NCBI GenBank assembly: GCA_022340705.1
Contig: JAJDNJ010000104.1
Coordinates: 1-32,106 of the forward strand
Reading direction: 5' to 3'
Length of the DNA stretch: 32,106 nt
From: Betaproteobacteria bacterium
GTDB lineage: Bacteria > Pseudomonadota > Gammaproteobacteria > Burkholderiales > SG8-39
A program made the translations under genes and the position numbers. A model generated the notes under the pieces. It was not told the origin of the DNA. It saw only the letters and a program-made list of their open reading frames with translations, and ran no database searches. Numbering within the stretch: position 1 is the first letter of the stretch; each line of letters starts with the position of its first letter. Below are positions 9,225 to 16,923 of the stretch, one piece after another.

Positions 9225-9484
9225 GCGCCGCCTTCGCGCCGTTCCGGGCAGGCCCCGAAGCGTCGGCCAGAGGTCAAGCCAAATGAGGGCTTAGTGGCAT
9301 AAGTCACGTCACCCACACACCCTTTCGATTATCATCCTAGCGCCGGATGCGAGCCAGGAGAAGAGGCGCCGCGTAGGCCATGCCAAGCGACAGAATGATA
9401 AGGAAAAAGGGCGCCCGACATGTCACCGTTCCCGCCACGGGGGCGCTCGACTGCACCCCGTGCGGGACGGCGCCCTGATCCGCG
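9225..9484. other. Divergent intergenic region with a structured leader
   Basis: This 260-nt gap separates ydcH (minus) from the HD-domain gene (plus). I see no convincing gene in it. The half near 9485 holds strong inverted repeats (9408-9476, listed separately). A minus-strand frame ending at 9337 could encode a short hydrophobic peptide, but nothing else supports it. Promoters for both genes should lie here, although no good sigma70 pair is visible. Confidence 0.5.
9408..9476 (+). promoter_or_regulatory. Nested hairpins immediately upstream of the HD-domain gene
   Basis: Outer arms AGGGCGCC (9408-9415) and GGCGCCCT (9469-9476) enclose a second stem. Its arms TCCCGC (9430-9435) plus ACGGGG (9437-9442) pair with CCCCGT (9456-9461) plus GCGGGA (9462-9467): 12 pairs with one bulged C (9436) around a 13-nt loop. 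The structure ends 8 nt before ATG 9485. It could be an attenuator or translational control element; no known riboswitch class is recognised. Confidence 0.4.
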
Positions 9485-10447
9485 ATGCGTCGCAACGATC
9501 ACGACGTTACCGACCAGGTTCGTACCACCGATGCCGACGCGGTCGAGGCAGAGGTTCTGCGTCTCTACCGGAGCCGCTACCCGGCCGCATCGAGCACCGC
9601 GATCCAGACCGCCTTCGGCGACGCGCTTCGGATGTACAACGGCACGCACTCCGACTATCACGCCTGCGACACCGAGTATCACGACCTGCAGCACGTGCTC
9701 GACGTCACACTCGCAATGGCACGGCTCATGGATGGCTACGAGCGCGGGCGCGTCAACGGCTCGCCTCAGCTGCCGGCGCGAATCTTCACCGACGGCGTCA
9801 TCGCTGCACTGTTTCACGACATCGGCTACCTGCGCCACAAGCGCGACCGGCGGCACCGCTACGGTTCCGAGTACACCCTGACGCATGTCTCGCGCGGCGC
9901 GAAGTTCCTGGGCGGTTACTTGGAAGACCGTGGTCTGAGCGACCGCGCGGATGAAATTTCGCAGCTCCTGCATTACACGGGCTACGAGCGACCCGTTTCG
10001 AGCATCACGCTTGCCGATCGGCTGTTGCAGCGCGTCGGTTGCATGCTCGGTTCGGCGGACATCATTGCGCAGATGTCGGATCGCTGTTATCTGGAAAAAT
10101 GCCGCGACCGGCTCTACCCCGAGTTCTTGCTCGGCGGGCTGGCACGCAAGACTTTGCCCGACGGAAGCGTGCAGGTCATGTTCAGCTCCGGCGACGACCT
10201 GGTGCGCAAGACGCCGGTATTTTTCAGCAATGCGATGCGGCGGCTCGATCAGGATCTCGCGCGCGCCTATAACTACGCGACTTCGCATTTCGACGGGCAA
10301 AATCTTTACATCGACGAAATGCAGAAGAACGTGCGCTATGCGGCGGCCTACGACGCGCGAAACGACGCCAGCATGCTGCGTCGCGCCCCGCCGAGCACGC
10401 TGCGCCCGGACGTCAGGCCCTATCCGCAAGATCTGGTGATCTGGTAA
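9485..10447 (+). CDS. HD-domain phosphohydrolase resembling cyclic nucleotide phosphodiesterases
   Basis: The predicted metal-dependent phosphohydrolase has 320 residues. The HD-fold metal ligands are visible in order: YHDLQHVLDVT (His 70), ALFHDIGYL (H111-D112), LLHYTGY (His 163) and GSADIIAQMSD (D192). The first motif resembles the YHNxxHxxDVT signature of class I cyclic nucleotide phosphodiesterases, so a cyclic nucleotide substrate is possible but unproven. The C-terminal 110 residues (from about 210) match nothing I know. ATG 9485 is the first usable start, because an in-frame TGA lies at 9476-9478. No good Shine-Dalgarno is present and a strong RNA structure lies just upstream. It is followed 28 nt later by an EEP-fold gene. 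Confidence 0.85.
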   Translation: MRRNDHDVTDQVRTTDADAVEAEVLRLYRSRYPAASSTAIQTAFGDALRMYNGTHSDYHACDTEYHDLQHVLDVTLAMARLMDGYERGRVNGSPQLPARIFTDGVIAALFHDIGYLRHKRDRRHRYGSEYTLTHVSRGAKFLGGYLEDRGLSDRADEISQLLHYTGYERPVSSITLADRLLQRVGCMLGSADIIAQMSDRCYLEKCRDRLYPEFLLGGLARKTLPDGSVQVMFSSGDDLVRKTPVFFSNAMRRLDQDLARAYNYATSHFDGQNLYIDEMQKNVRYAAAYDARNDASMLRRAPPSTLRPDVRPYPQDLVIW

Positions 10448-10475
10448 GCGCGCGCCGGCGCAGTACCATCGCGGC

Positions 10476-11327
10476 ATGCGCCTGCTGAACTGGAACATCC
10501 AGTGGTGCCGCGGTGTCGATGGCCGGGTCGACCCGGCGCGCATCGCGCAGACCGCCCGGGCGCTCTGCGACCCTGACGTTCTGTGCCTGCAGGAGGTTGC
10601 GGCGAACTTCTCCACGCTTCCCGGAAGCGGCGGCGAGGATCAATTCGCGGCGCTGGCCGCCGAGTTCCCCGGCTTCGCCGCGAGCAGCGGCTGGAGCGTC
10701 GACGTCCCGGATGACAACGGCGGACGGCGTCGTTTCGGAAACCTGATTCTTTCTCGCTTTCCCGTCGGCCGCGTCCTGCGCCACGCGCTGCCCTGGCCGC
10801 CTGACGCGAGCGCACCGAGCATGCCGCGCATCGCGCTCGAGGCCGAGATCCTGGCGCCCTGGGGTGCACTGCGGGTGACCACCACGCACCTCGAGTATTA
10901 CTCGCAGACGCAGCGCACCGCGCAGGTCGAGCGCCTGCGTGCGCTGCATGCCGAAGCCTGCGCGCAGGCAGGCGTCGCGCCGCCGCCGCGCGACGATGGC
11001 GGGCCGTTTCAGCATCGCCCGCGGCCGCGCGCCGCGATCGTCACCGGGGATTTCAACCTGCCGAGCGATGATCCGCTCCACGAGCGCCTGTGCGCGCCGT
11101 TCGAAGACGCGACGCCGCGCCTGCGCGACGCCTGGCGCCTGCTGCACGACGCCGCGCCGCACCCGCCGAGCTTCCGGCTCTACGATGCGGAATACGCCGG
11201 ATCGCCGTACTGCTGTGATTTCATCCTGGTGAGCGAAGATCTCGCGCCGCGGGTCAGGGCGCTGCGCATCGACGCGCAGTGCCAGGCTTCCGATCACCAG
11301 CCGGTGATCCTCGAGCTCAGCGCCTGA
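10476..11327 (+). CDS. Endonuclease/exonuclease/phosphatase-family protein
   Basis: The predicted Mg-dependent phosphodiesterase or phosphatase has 283 residues and all EEP-fold motifs: LLNWNIQW at the N-terminus, CLQE (Glu 40, metal ligand), TTHLEYY (His about 138), GDFNLPS (191-194), a D-F-I triplet near 248-250, and the terminal SDHQPV (catalytic Asp-His, 273-274). There is no signal peptide, so it is likely cytoplasmic. Substrates in this superfamily range from DNA to phosphoinositides and cannot be chosen here. It is 28 nt behind the HD-domain gene on the same strand, probably one transcript. Its 3-prime end overlaps the convergent DUF1499 gene by 11 nt. Confidence 0.92.
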   Translation: MRLLNWNIQWCRGVDGRVDPARIAQTARALCDPDVLCLQEVAANFSTLPGSGGEDQFAALAAEFPGFAASSGWSVDVPDDNGGRRRFGNLILSRFPVGRVLRHALPWPPDASAPSMPRIALEAEILAPWGALRVTTTHLEYYSQTQRTAQVERLRALHAEACAQAGVAPPPRDDGGPFQHRPRPRAAIVTGDFNLPSDDPLHERLCAPFEDATPRLRDAWRLLHDAAPHPPSFRLYDAEYAGSPYCCDFILVSEDLAPRVRALRIDAQCQASDHQPVILELSA

Positions 11328-11724
11328 GCGATGCCGCGAGCGCCCCGCGCAGTGCCTCGACGCGCGCGCGGTTGACGCCGAAATCGTGCCTTCCGACGCG
11401 TGACGCCGAGCGCACCTGGAACACGCCGTCGCGTCGATCGAGCGCGAACTCCACATCGTCGACAAAGCGCATTACGCGGCTGCGGAATTCCGCATAGAGG
11501 TAGTCGGGATCGGCGCGCACCACGCGCGCGCCGGGCGCCGTCTCGACGGCGCGCTTCAGCGCCGCCATCGCTGGCTCCGCTGCACCCTGGAACGCGAGCG
11601 GCGCAATGTAATGCTTGCGGTCGGCCGGATCAGCCTGGCTCGAGACGCAGTTCGGCGTTCGCTTGCAGGGCGCCAGCCGCCCATCGCGCACGCCGAGATT
11701 ATCGGGCCGTTTCCAGGAAAACAT
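11317..11724 (-). CDS. DUF1499 domain protein
   Basis: The 135-residue protein fits DUF1499: RTPNCVSSQA near residue 20, HYIAPLAF, ALKRAVE, then ADPDYLYAEFRSRVMRFVDDVEFALD and VFQVRSASRVGRHDFGVNRARVEALR. No signal peptide or lipobox is seen from this start. Function is unknown for the family. The frame is open to 11961 but that extension overlaps the divergent gene at 11806, so ATG 11724 is preferred. Its 3-prime end overlaps the EEP gene by 11 nt in convergent orientation. Confidence 0.85.
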   Translation of the reverse strand: MFSWKRPDNLGVRDGRLAPCKRTPNCVSSQADPADRKHYIAPLAFQGAAEPAMAALKRAVETAPGARVVRADPDYLYAEFRSRVMRFVDDVEFALDRRDGVFQVRSASRVGRHDFGVNRARVEALRGALAASLRR

Positions 11725-11805
11725 CGCTCGCCTCGCGCACTGCGCCGCGCTCCGCCGGCGCGCGCCGATGTTACCATCGGCGAACGTCCGCACAAGGGAA
11801 GCGCC

Positions 11806-12162
11806 ATGGCCGAAATCTCCACGCAGCAGCTCGCGGAACTGCTCTCCGGAATCGCCCGCGCGCAGTCCGCGATCATCCAGGGCATCGAATCCGCGATGCC
11901 GGGCGCGCGTGCCAACTCTATCGTGCCCGCGCTGCAGAACGTCGCGCACCTGCGCGATCATCCGGATCCGACGCTCGTCGACCTGCCGGTGCGCATCGTG
12001 CTCGCCTACATGGGACGTATCGGCCCCGACACCGCCAACATCGTGCGCGACCTGGAGCAGGCACTGAGCGGCGTGGCGCCGACGCCCGCCGGGGCTGCGC
12101 CCGAATTCGCTGCGCCGAGCGAAACGGCGGGCGAGAATCTCGACTTTACCGAGCCGCAGTAG
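11806..12162 (+). CDS. Small hypothetical protein, helical with a disordered acidic tail
   Basis: The 118-residue protein is not one I recognise. It begins MAEISTQQLAELLSGIARAQ, continues with helices (ALQNVAHLRDHPD, RIVLAYMGRIGPDTANIVRDLEQAL), and ends in an Ala/Pro/Glu-rich tail that is likely disordered. ATG 11806 is preceded by AAGGGA at 11794-11799. The frame extends up to 11611, but that would overlap the divergent DUF1499 gene. It could be a structural or partner protein; nothing indicates enzymatic activity. Confidence 0.65.
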   Translation: MAEISTQQLAELLSGIARAQSAIIQGIESAMPGARANSIVPALQNVAHLRDHPDPTLVDLPVRIVLAYMGRIGPDTANIVRDLEQALSGVAPTPAGAAPEFAAPSETAGENLDFTEPQ

Positions 12163-12178
12163 CGGACGACGCCGGCCG

Positions 12179-12982
12179 CTAGAACTGCGGCGGCGGCGGA
12201 AACTTCGGTGCGCGCTTCTCGCGGTGCGAGGCGACCCCCTCTTTCACCTCGGGACCCGTAAAGCCCATGAATTCCAGTGCGAGCGAGGTATCGAAAGTCG
12301 GCCCCGCCATGCGCAGCCAGTTGTTCAGGCTGTACTTGGTCCAGCGAATCGCGGTCTGCGCGCCCGCGGCAAGGCGCCGCGCGACATCGAGCGCCTTCGC
12401 CTGCAGCTCGCTTTCCTCGCAGGTCAGCGACACCAGGCCGATGCGCTCGGCTTCCTCGCCCGAGAGCTGGTCGCAGGTCAGCAGGTAGTACTTCGCCTTC
12501 GCCATTCCGCAGAGCAGCGGCCAGACGATCGCGGCATGGTCGCCCGCGGCCACGCCGAGGCGCGTGTGCCCGTCGATGATGCGCGCGTTCTTCGCCGCGA
12601 TCGAGACGTCGGACAGCAGCCCGGCGACCAGTCCGGCGCCGACCGCTGGCCCGTGCATCGCCGACACCACCACCTTCGAGCAGTTGATGATGTTGTAGAC
12701 AAGGTCGCGTGCCTCGCGCCAGACGCGCGCACGCGCGGCGAAATCGACCGTGATCTTCTCGACCATCGCCAGGTCGCCGCCTGCCGAGAACCCCTTGCCG
12801 GCGCCGCGCAGGATCGCGACGCGCGCGTCCGGGTCGCGGTCGATGTCGAGCCAGACTTCGGCGAGCTCCGCGTGCTGCCGCTCGGTCGCAACCGAAAGCT
12901 TGCCTTCCTCGCCCATGACGACTTCGACGATGCCCGGCTCGACAGGCCGAACCTTCAGATCCTGATATTTCGAGTAGTCCAT
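12179..12982 (-). CDS. Crotonase-family (enoyl-CoA hydratase/isomerase-like) protein lacking usual Glu pair
   Basis: The 267-residue product matches crotonase length and fold. The oxyanion hole is kept ([10 protein letters not shown] near 63-71; [10 protein letters not shown] near 109-118), so it probably binds an acyl-CoA. At the positions of the rat hydratase catalytic glutamates, however, I read His 139 (DGHTRLG, where Glu144 would be) and Tyr 165 (AKYYLLT, where Glu164 would be). True hydratase activity is therefore unlikely; thioesterase, decarboxylase, isomerase or C-C cleaving chemistry is possible. ATG 12982 has a GGGGAGGG ribosome site; the frame upstream overlaps the divergent dehalogenase-like gene and is ignored. 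Confidence 0.88.
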   Translation of the reverse strand: MDYSKYQDLKVRPVEPGIVEVVMGEEGKLSVATERQHAELAEVWLDIDRDPDARVAILRGAGKGFSAGGDLAMVEKITVDFAARARVWREARDLVYNIINCSKVVVSAMHGPAVGAGLVAGLLSDVSIAAKNARIIDGHTRLGVAAGDHAAIVWPLLCGMAKAKYYLLTCDQLSGEEAERIGLVSLTCEESELQAKALDVARRLAAGAQTAIRWTKYSLNNWLRMAGPTFDTSLALEFMGFTGPEVKEGVASHREKRAPKFPPPPQF

Positions 12983-13048
12983 GTCCCTCCCCTTTCCTGC
13001 GCGCCTGCGGTGGCGCCCGATTCTACGCCGCGGGCATAGAATGACTGC

Positions 13049-13948
13049 ATGAGCGAGATCCTGCGCACGCCCGAGGCGCGCTTCGCCAAGCTGCCGGGCT
13101 TCGACTATGCGCCCCGCACGCTCGAGTGGCGCGGCATGCGGATTCACTATGTGGACGAGCGGCCTGCGGATTCGCCGGCACCGGCGCAGACCTTCCTGTG
13201 CCTGCACGGCGAGCCGACCTGGAGCTACCTTTACCGCAAGATGATTCCGCCGTTCCTCGCGAGCGGCGCGCGCGTCGTCGCGCCGGATCTTCCGGGTTTC
13301 GGCCGCTCCGACAAGCCTGCCGACGATGACGCCTTTACCTTCGATTTTCATCGCGCCTTCCTGCTCGAGTTCGTCGAGCGGCTCGACCTGCGCAACGTCA
13401 CACTGGTGGTGCAGGACTGGGGCGGCATTCTCGGCTTGACGCTGCCGATGGAGGCGCCCGCGCGCTACGTACGCCTGCTGGTGATGAACACCGCGCTTGG
13501 CACCGGCGACACAGCGCTCACCGAAGGGTTCCGCGCCTGGCGCGCATACGTTGCGAAGAATCCGAACCTGGATTGCGCGAAGCTGCTCGCGCGCGCCTGC
13601 CCGGTCCTGTCCGCGGCCGAGGCGGCGGCCTACGAGGCGCCCTTCCCCGACGTCTCGTATAAAGGCGGCGTGCGCCGTTTTCCGCAGCTCGTCCCGGACG
13701 CGCCGGATGCGCCCGGCGCGGCGATCTCGCGCCGCGCGCGCGACTGGTGGCGCAATGCCTGGAATGGCGATGCCTTCATGGCGATCGGCGCGACCGACCC
13801 GGTGCTCGGGCTCGAGCCGATGCGCGCCTTACACGCACACATCCGCCGCTGCGCCGAGCCCTGGATACACGCCGAAGCGGGACATTTTGTGCAGGAATGG
13901 GGCGCGGACGTAGCGCGTGCCGCCCTCGCCCACTGGCACGACGCGTGA
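13049..13948 (+). CDS. Haloalkane dehalogenase-like alpha/beta hydrolase (DhlA/HLD-I type)
   Basis: The protein probably cleaves carbon-halogen bonds of short haloalkanes by hydrolysis. Its 299 residues follow DhlA closely: [14 protein letters not shown] oxyanion loop, VVQDWGG with nucleophile D123 and halide-binding W124, FRAWRAY with W164 at the cap-domain halide Trp, [36 protein letters not shown] with acid D250, and AGHFVQEWG with base H279. The full catalytic pentad of subfamily HLD-I thus appears present. The stop overlaps the GTG of the next gene, a PLP dehydratase, suggesting co-translation. A non-halogenated natural substrate such as an epoxide or ester cannot be excluded. Confidence 0.88.
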   Translation: MSEILRTPEARFAKLPGFDYAPRTLEWRGMRIHYVDERPADSPAPAQTFLCLHGEPTWSYLYRKMIPPFLASGARVVAPDLPGFGRSDKPADDDAFTFDFHRAFLLEFVERLDLRNVTLVVQDWGGILGLTLPMEAPARYVRLLVMNTALGTGDTALTEGFRAWRAYVAKNPNLDCAKLLARACPVLSAAEAAAYEAPFPDVSYKGGVRRFPQLVPDAPDAPGAAISRRARDWWRNAWNGDAFMAIGATDPVLGLEPMRALHAHIRRCAEPWIHAEAGHFVQEWGADVARAALAHWHDA

Positions 13949-14940
13949 CATCGCCTGCCGGCGACGCGCTGCCCGTCACCTACGACGATGTCGCGCGCGC
14001 GCATCTGCGCCTCGCGCCGCATGCGATCCGTACGCCGGTGATGACCTCGAGCACCGTCGATGCGCGCAGCGGCGCGCGGGTGTTCTTCAAATGCGAGAAC
14101 TTCCAGCGCATGGGCGCGTTCAAGTTTCGCGGCGCGTTCAACGCGATGGCGCAGCTGTCGCCCGAGGAGAAAAGCCGCGGTGTGGTCACTTACTCCTCGG
14201 GCAATCACGCGCAGGCGGTCGCCCTCGCGGGTCGGCTGCTCGGTATCCGCGCCACCATCGTCATGCCGGCGGACGCGCCGCGCGTGAAGCTCGCAGCCAC
14301 GCGCGGCTACGGCGCCGAGGTGATCCGCTACGACCCGGCGAGCGCCTCGCGCGAAACGATTGCGCGCCAGCTTGCCGCCGACCGCGGATTGACGGTCATT
14401 CCGCCGTTCGACGATCCACGCGTCGTCGCCGGCCAGGGCACCGCGGCGAAGGAGCTCTTTGAGGAGACGGGACCACTCGATCTGCTGCTCGTGCCCTGCG
14501 GGGGCGGCGGCCTGCTTTCCGGCTGCGCACTCGCGGCACAGGGTCTCGCGCCGCAGTGCCGGGTCGTTGGGGTGGAGCCCGCTGCGGGCGATGACGCGCT
14601 GCGCTCGTTCCGCACAGGGTCGCTCCAGCGTGTCCGCAACCCCGACACCATCGCCGACGGCGCACGCACCGAGTCGCTCGGCACCATCACCTTCGCGCTG
14701 ATCCGCGCGCATGTGGCCGACATGACGAGCGTCGACGACGACGCGCTGCTTGAGGCGATGTTCTACCTCTGGGAGCGGATGAAGATCATCGTCGAGCCAA
14801 CCGGTGCGCTCGGCGCCTGTGCGCTGTTTGGCGGGAAACTGGAGGTTCGCGGAAGGCGCGTTGGGGTGCTGCTCTCCGGCGGGAACGTCGACCTGGTCTG
14901 GGCGGCGCGCCGCCTGCTGGCGTCTCAGCCCGCGGGGTAG
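13945..14940 (+). CDS. Serine/threonine dehydratase-like PLP enzyme
   Basis: This fold-type II PLP enzyme probably deaminates a hydroxyamino acid to a 2-oxo acid. It has 331 residues, the short catalytic-only form without an ACT regulatory domain. Motifs: FKCENFQRMGAFKFRGA with Schiff-base K60, TYSSGNHAQAVA, VAGQGTAAKEL, the phosphate-binding CGGGGLLSG (185-193) and a C-terminal LLSGGNVD. The start is GTG 13945, overlapping the dehalogenase-like stop as GTGA; the longer frame to 13747 lies inside that gene and is rejected. Candidates are threonine ammonia-lyase, serine racemase or hydroxyaspartate dehydratase. Its 3-prime end overlaps the convergent diguanylate cyclase gene by 16 nt. Confidence 0.9.
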   Translation: MTSPAGDALPVTYDDVARAHLRLAPHAIRTPVMTSSTVDARSGARVFFKCENFQRMGAFKFRGAFNAMAQLSPEEKSRGVVTYSSGNHAQAVALAGRLLGIRATIVMPADAPRVKLAATRGYGAEVIRYDPASASRETIARQLAADRGLTVIPPFDDPRVVAGQGTAAKELFEETGPLDLLLVPCGGGGLLSGCALAAQGLAPQCRVVGVEPAAGDDALRSFRTGSLQRVRNPDTIADGARTESLGTITFALIRAHVADMTSVDDDALLEAMFYLWERMKIIVEPTGALGACALFGGKLEVRGRRVGVLLSGGNVDLVWAARRLLASQPAG

Positions 14941-16832
14941 AAGGCGTAGCGCCGGCCGCGCGCCGACTTCACGGCGTACATCGCCCGGTCGGCGCGGTCG
15001 ATCAGCGCATCCGATTCGGTTGCGTCGTCCGGGAACACGCTGATCCCGATCGAGCACGAGACGCGTGCGAGTCCGCCCTCGAGCGCGAGCGGCACGTTGA
15101 CCATGTCAGCGATTTTCTCCGCAATCATGCGCACATCTTCGACCCGGTCGAGTTCGCTCGCCAGGACGACGAACTCGTCGCCGCCGTAGCGGGCCACCGT
15201 GTCGGAGGCACGCACGCTCGTGCGCAGCCGCGCGGCGACTGCGGCCAGCGCCTGATCGCCGACGAGATGGCCGCGCGCGTCGTTCAGCTGCTTGAAGTCG
15301 TCAAGGTCCACCATCATGACGGCGACCTTCTTGCGATTGCGCTTGGCCAGTTCGAGCGCAAGTTCCAGGCGCTGCTGCAGAGAAATCCGGTTCGGCAACC
15401 CGGTGAGAGGGTCGTGCTGCGCCATGAACCGCAGGTGCTCTTCGCGCTCGCGCAGCTGATGCATCAGCGCCTCGCGCTCGCGGGCTTCCTCGCGCAGCCG
15501 GTCGTTCGCGCGATTCAGCTCGCGCGTGCGCTCGCGGATGCGCGCCTCGAGCTCGCGCTCGTTGGCCTGCGTGGTCTCGAGCAGTGCGCGCTGGTTTGCG
15601 AGGGCGTGGCGCTGCGCGAGCTGGGATTCGCGCTCGTGGACGCGGATCCGATCGGCCAGCGCAAGCGAGAGCAGCACGACATCGAGAGCGAGCCCGATAT
15701 GCAGGCCGTATAGCGTGAGGAAGTGCGTGGGAACGAGCGCGAAGGTATGCAGCGCGACGAGGGTGACGAATCCCACCAGCGCCGACCAGGCCAGGAGGAA
15801 GAAGCGCGCCGCACGAAAGCCGCTCGCAAGCTGGCGCGCCGCGACCCAGAGGATCGTCACGCCCGCCACCGTCGCGACCACGGACAGCGCGCGCATCACC
15901 CAGACATAGTGCTCGGAATTTCCCACCACGGCGATGAGAGTGCCCACTGCGCCGGCAATCGCGACGCCGATCACCAGCCGGTCGATGCGCGGCAGATTCC
16001 CGCGCAACGCGAGGAAGTTGCGCGCAAACAGTGCGGCGAACGCGAGCGTGCCGCACAGGGTGGCGCCCATCGCCCGGCTCGCCCACCACACGTTCTCCGG
16101 CCAGAGGTACTCGTAGGCAAAGCCGTCCAGCGAAAACAGCGCCAAGCCGAACATGCCGACGTACAGCACGTACCAGAGCGTCGTTCGGTCGCGCAGCGAG
16201 ACAAACAGGAGCAGGTTGTACAGGAACAAGGCGAGCAAAAGGCCGTAGAACAGGCCGTAGGCGAGTTGCTCCCGAGCCCCGTAGGCGGCAAAGCCCGTCG
16301 GCTGCCACAGATACAGAGGCACGGTCAGCACGCTGCGCGTAGCCACGCGCAGGTAGATCGGGGTTCGCGCCGCGGTGTTCTCCGGCAGCCGGAAAACATG
16401 CGCGCGTTCCTGGATCTCGCGCTTGAGCCATGGTCGCGCATCGCCGCCGAGCAGCCGGCGATACACGATGCTGCCTTCGGTCGTGCGTACCGGCAGGTAG
16501 AGCTCAACCTCGTCGAGGCTGGGGAAGCGAACCTCGAGCAGCCAGCCGTGCTCGTGCACCGGGCTTTCGCTCAGCTCGAAGCGCGCCCAGAGCGCGGAGC
16601 GCGAGTATCCGTAATTGAGCACGTCGCTTTTCGAGCGCTCGAATCGCCGTGCGTTCGGGCCGACGCGCACGTCCTCGAAGGTCAAGGTACGCCCGGGGTC
16701 CTCGAGGACCTCGACGAAGTGTCCGATCGACACCTCGCTGAGCGGGCCGGGCAACGGAACCATGCCAGCGCGGGCGAGTCCCTGCGTCAGCAGCAGCACG
16801 ATGAGCCAGAACGCGCGAACGCCGTTCCGCAT
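14925..16832 (-). CDS. Membrane diguanylate cyclase (7TMR-DISM sensor plus GGDEF)
   Basis: The predicted inner-membrane enzyme makes cyclic di-GMP. Its 635 residues run: a signal peptide (about 1-22), a periplasmic 7TMR-DISM extracellular domain (about 30-175, binding unknown carbohydrate-like ligands in this family), seven membrane helices (about 188-395), a coiled coil (about 396-465), and a GGDEF domain starting at HDPLTGLPNR. The active site is intact as GGDEF (550-554) and the RxxD inhibitory site is present as RASD (541-544), five residues before it, so product feedback is expected. It has no EAL domain. It is monocistronic and divergent from the quinone oxidoreductase gene. Confidence 0.95.
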   Translation of the reverse strand: MRNGVRAFWLIVLLLTQGLARAGMVPLPGPLSEVSIGHFVEVLEDPGRTLTFEDVRVGPNARRFERSKSDVLNYGYSRSALWARFELSESPVHEHGWLLEVRFPSLDEVELYLPVRTTEGSIVYRRLLGGDARPWLKREIQERAHVFRLPENTAARTPIYLRVATRSVLTVPLYLWQPTGFAAYGAREQLAYGLFYGLLLALFLYNLLLFVSLRDRTTLWYVLYVGMFGLALFSLDGFAYEYLWPENVWWASRAMGATLCGTLAFAALFARNFLALRGNLPRIDRLVIGVAIAGAVGTLIAVVGNSEHYVWVMRALSVVATVAGVTILWVAARQLASGFRAARFFLLAWSALVGFVTLVALHTFALVPTHFLTLYGLHIGLALDVVLLSLALADRIRVHERESQLAQRHALANQRALLETTQANERELEARIRERTRELNRANDRLREEAREREALMHQLREREEHLRFMAQHDPLTGLPNRISLQQRLELALELAKRNRKKVAVMMVDLDDFKQLNDARGHLVGDQALAAVAARLRTSVRASDTVARYGGDEFVVLASELDRVEDVRMIAEKIADMVNVPLALEGGLARVSCSIGISVFPDDATESDALIDRADRAMYAVKSARGRRYAFYPAG

Positions 16833-16923
16833 ACCAGAATCTCCCTACCGGCCCGTCAGGCATGCTAATCCCGTTTGCTAAGATCCGCACTCCCGTCGAC
16901 CCGCGAGCTACTCGCAACGCTTC

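Noticed and set aside
9337-9456. Minus-strand frame ending in PFFLIILSLGMAYAAPLLLARIRR, like a small membrane protein
   Set aside because: It starts only at GTG or TTG, has no convincing ribosome site, and overlaps the structured leader of the HD-domain gene. One hydrophobic stretch is weak evidence.
13747-13944. Extension of the PLP dehydratase into the dehalogenase-like gene
   Set aside because: The extra 66 residues are an Arg-rich shadow; GTG 13945 gives normal family length.
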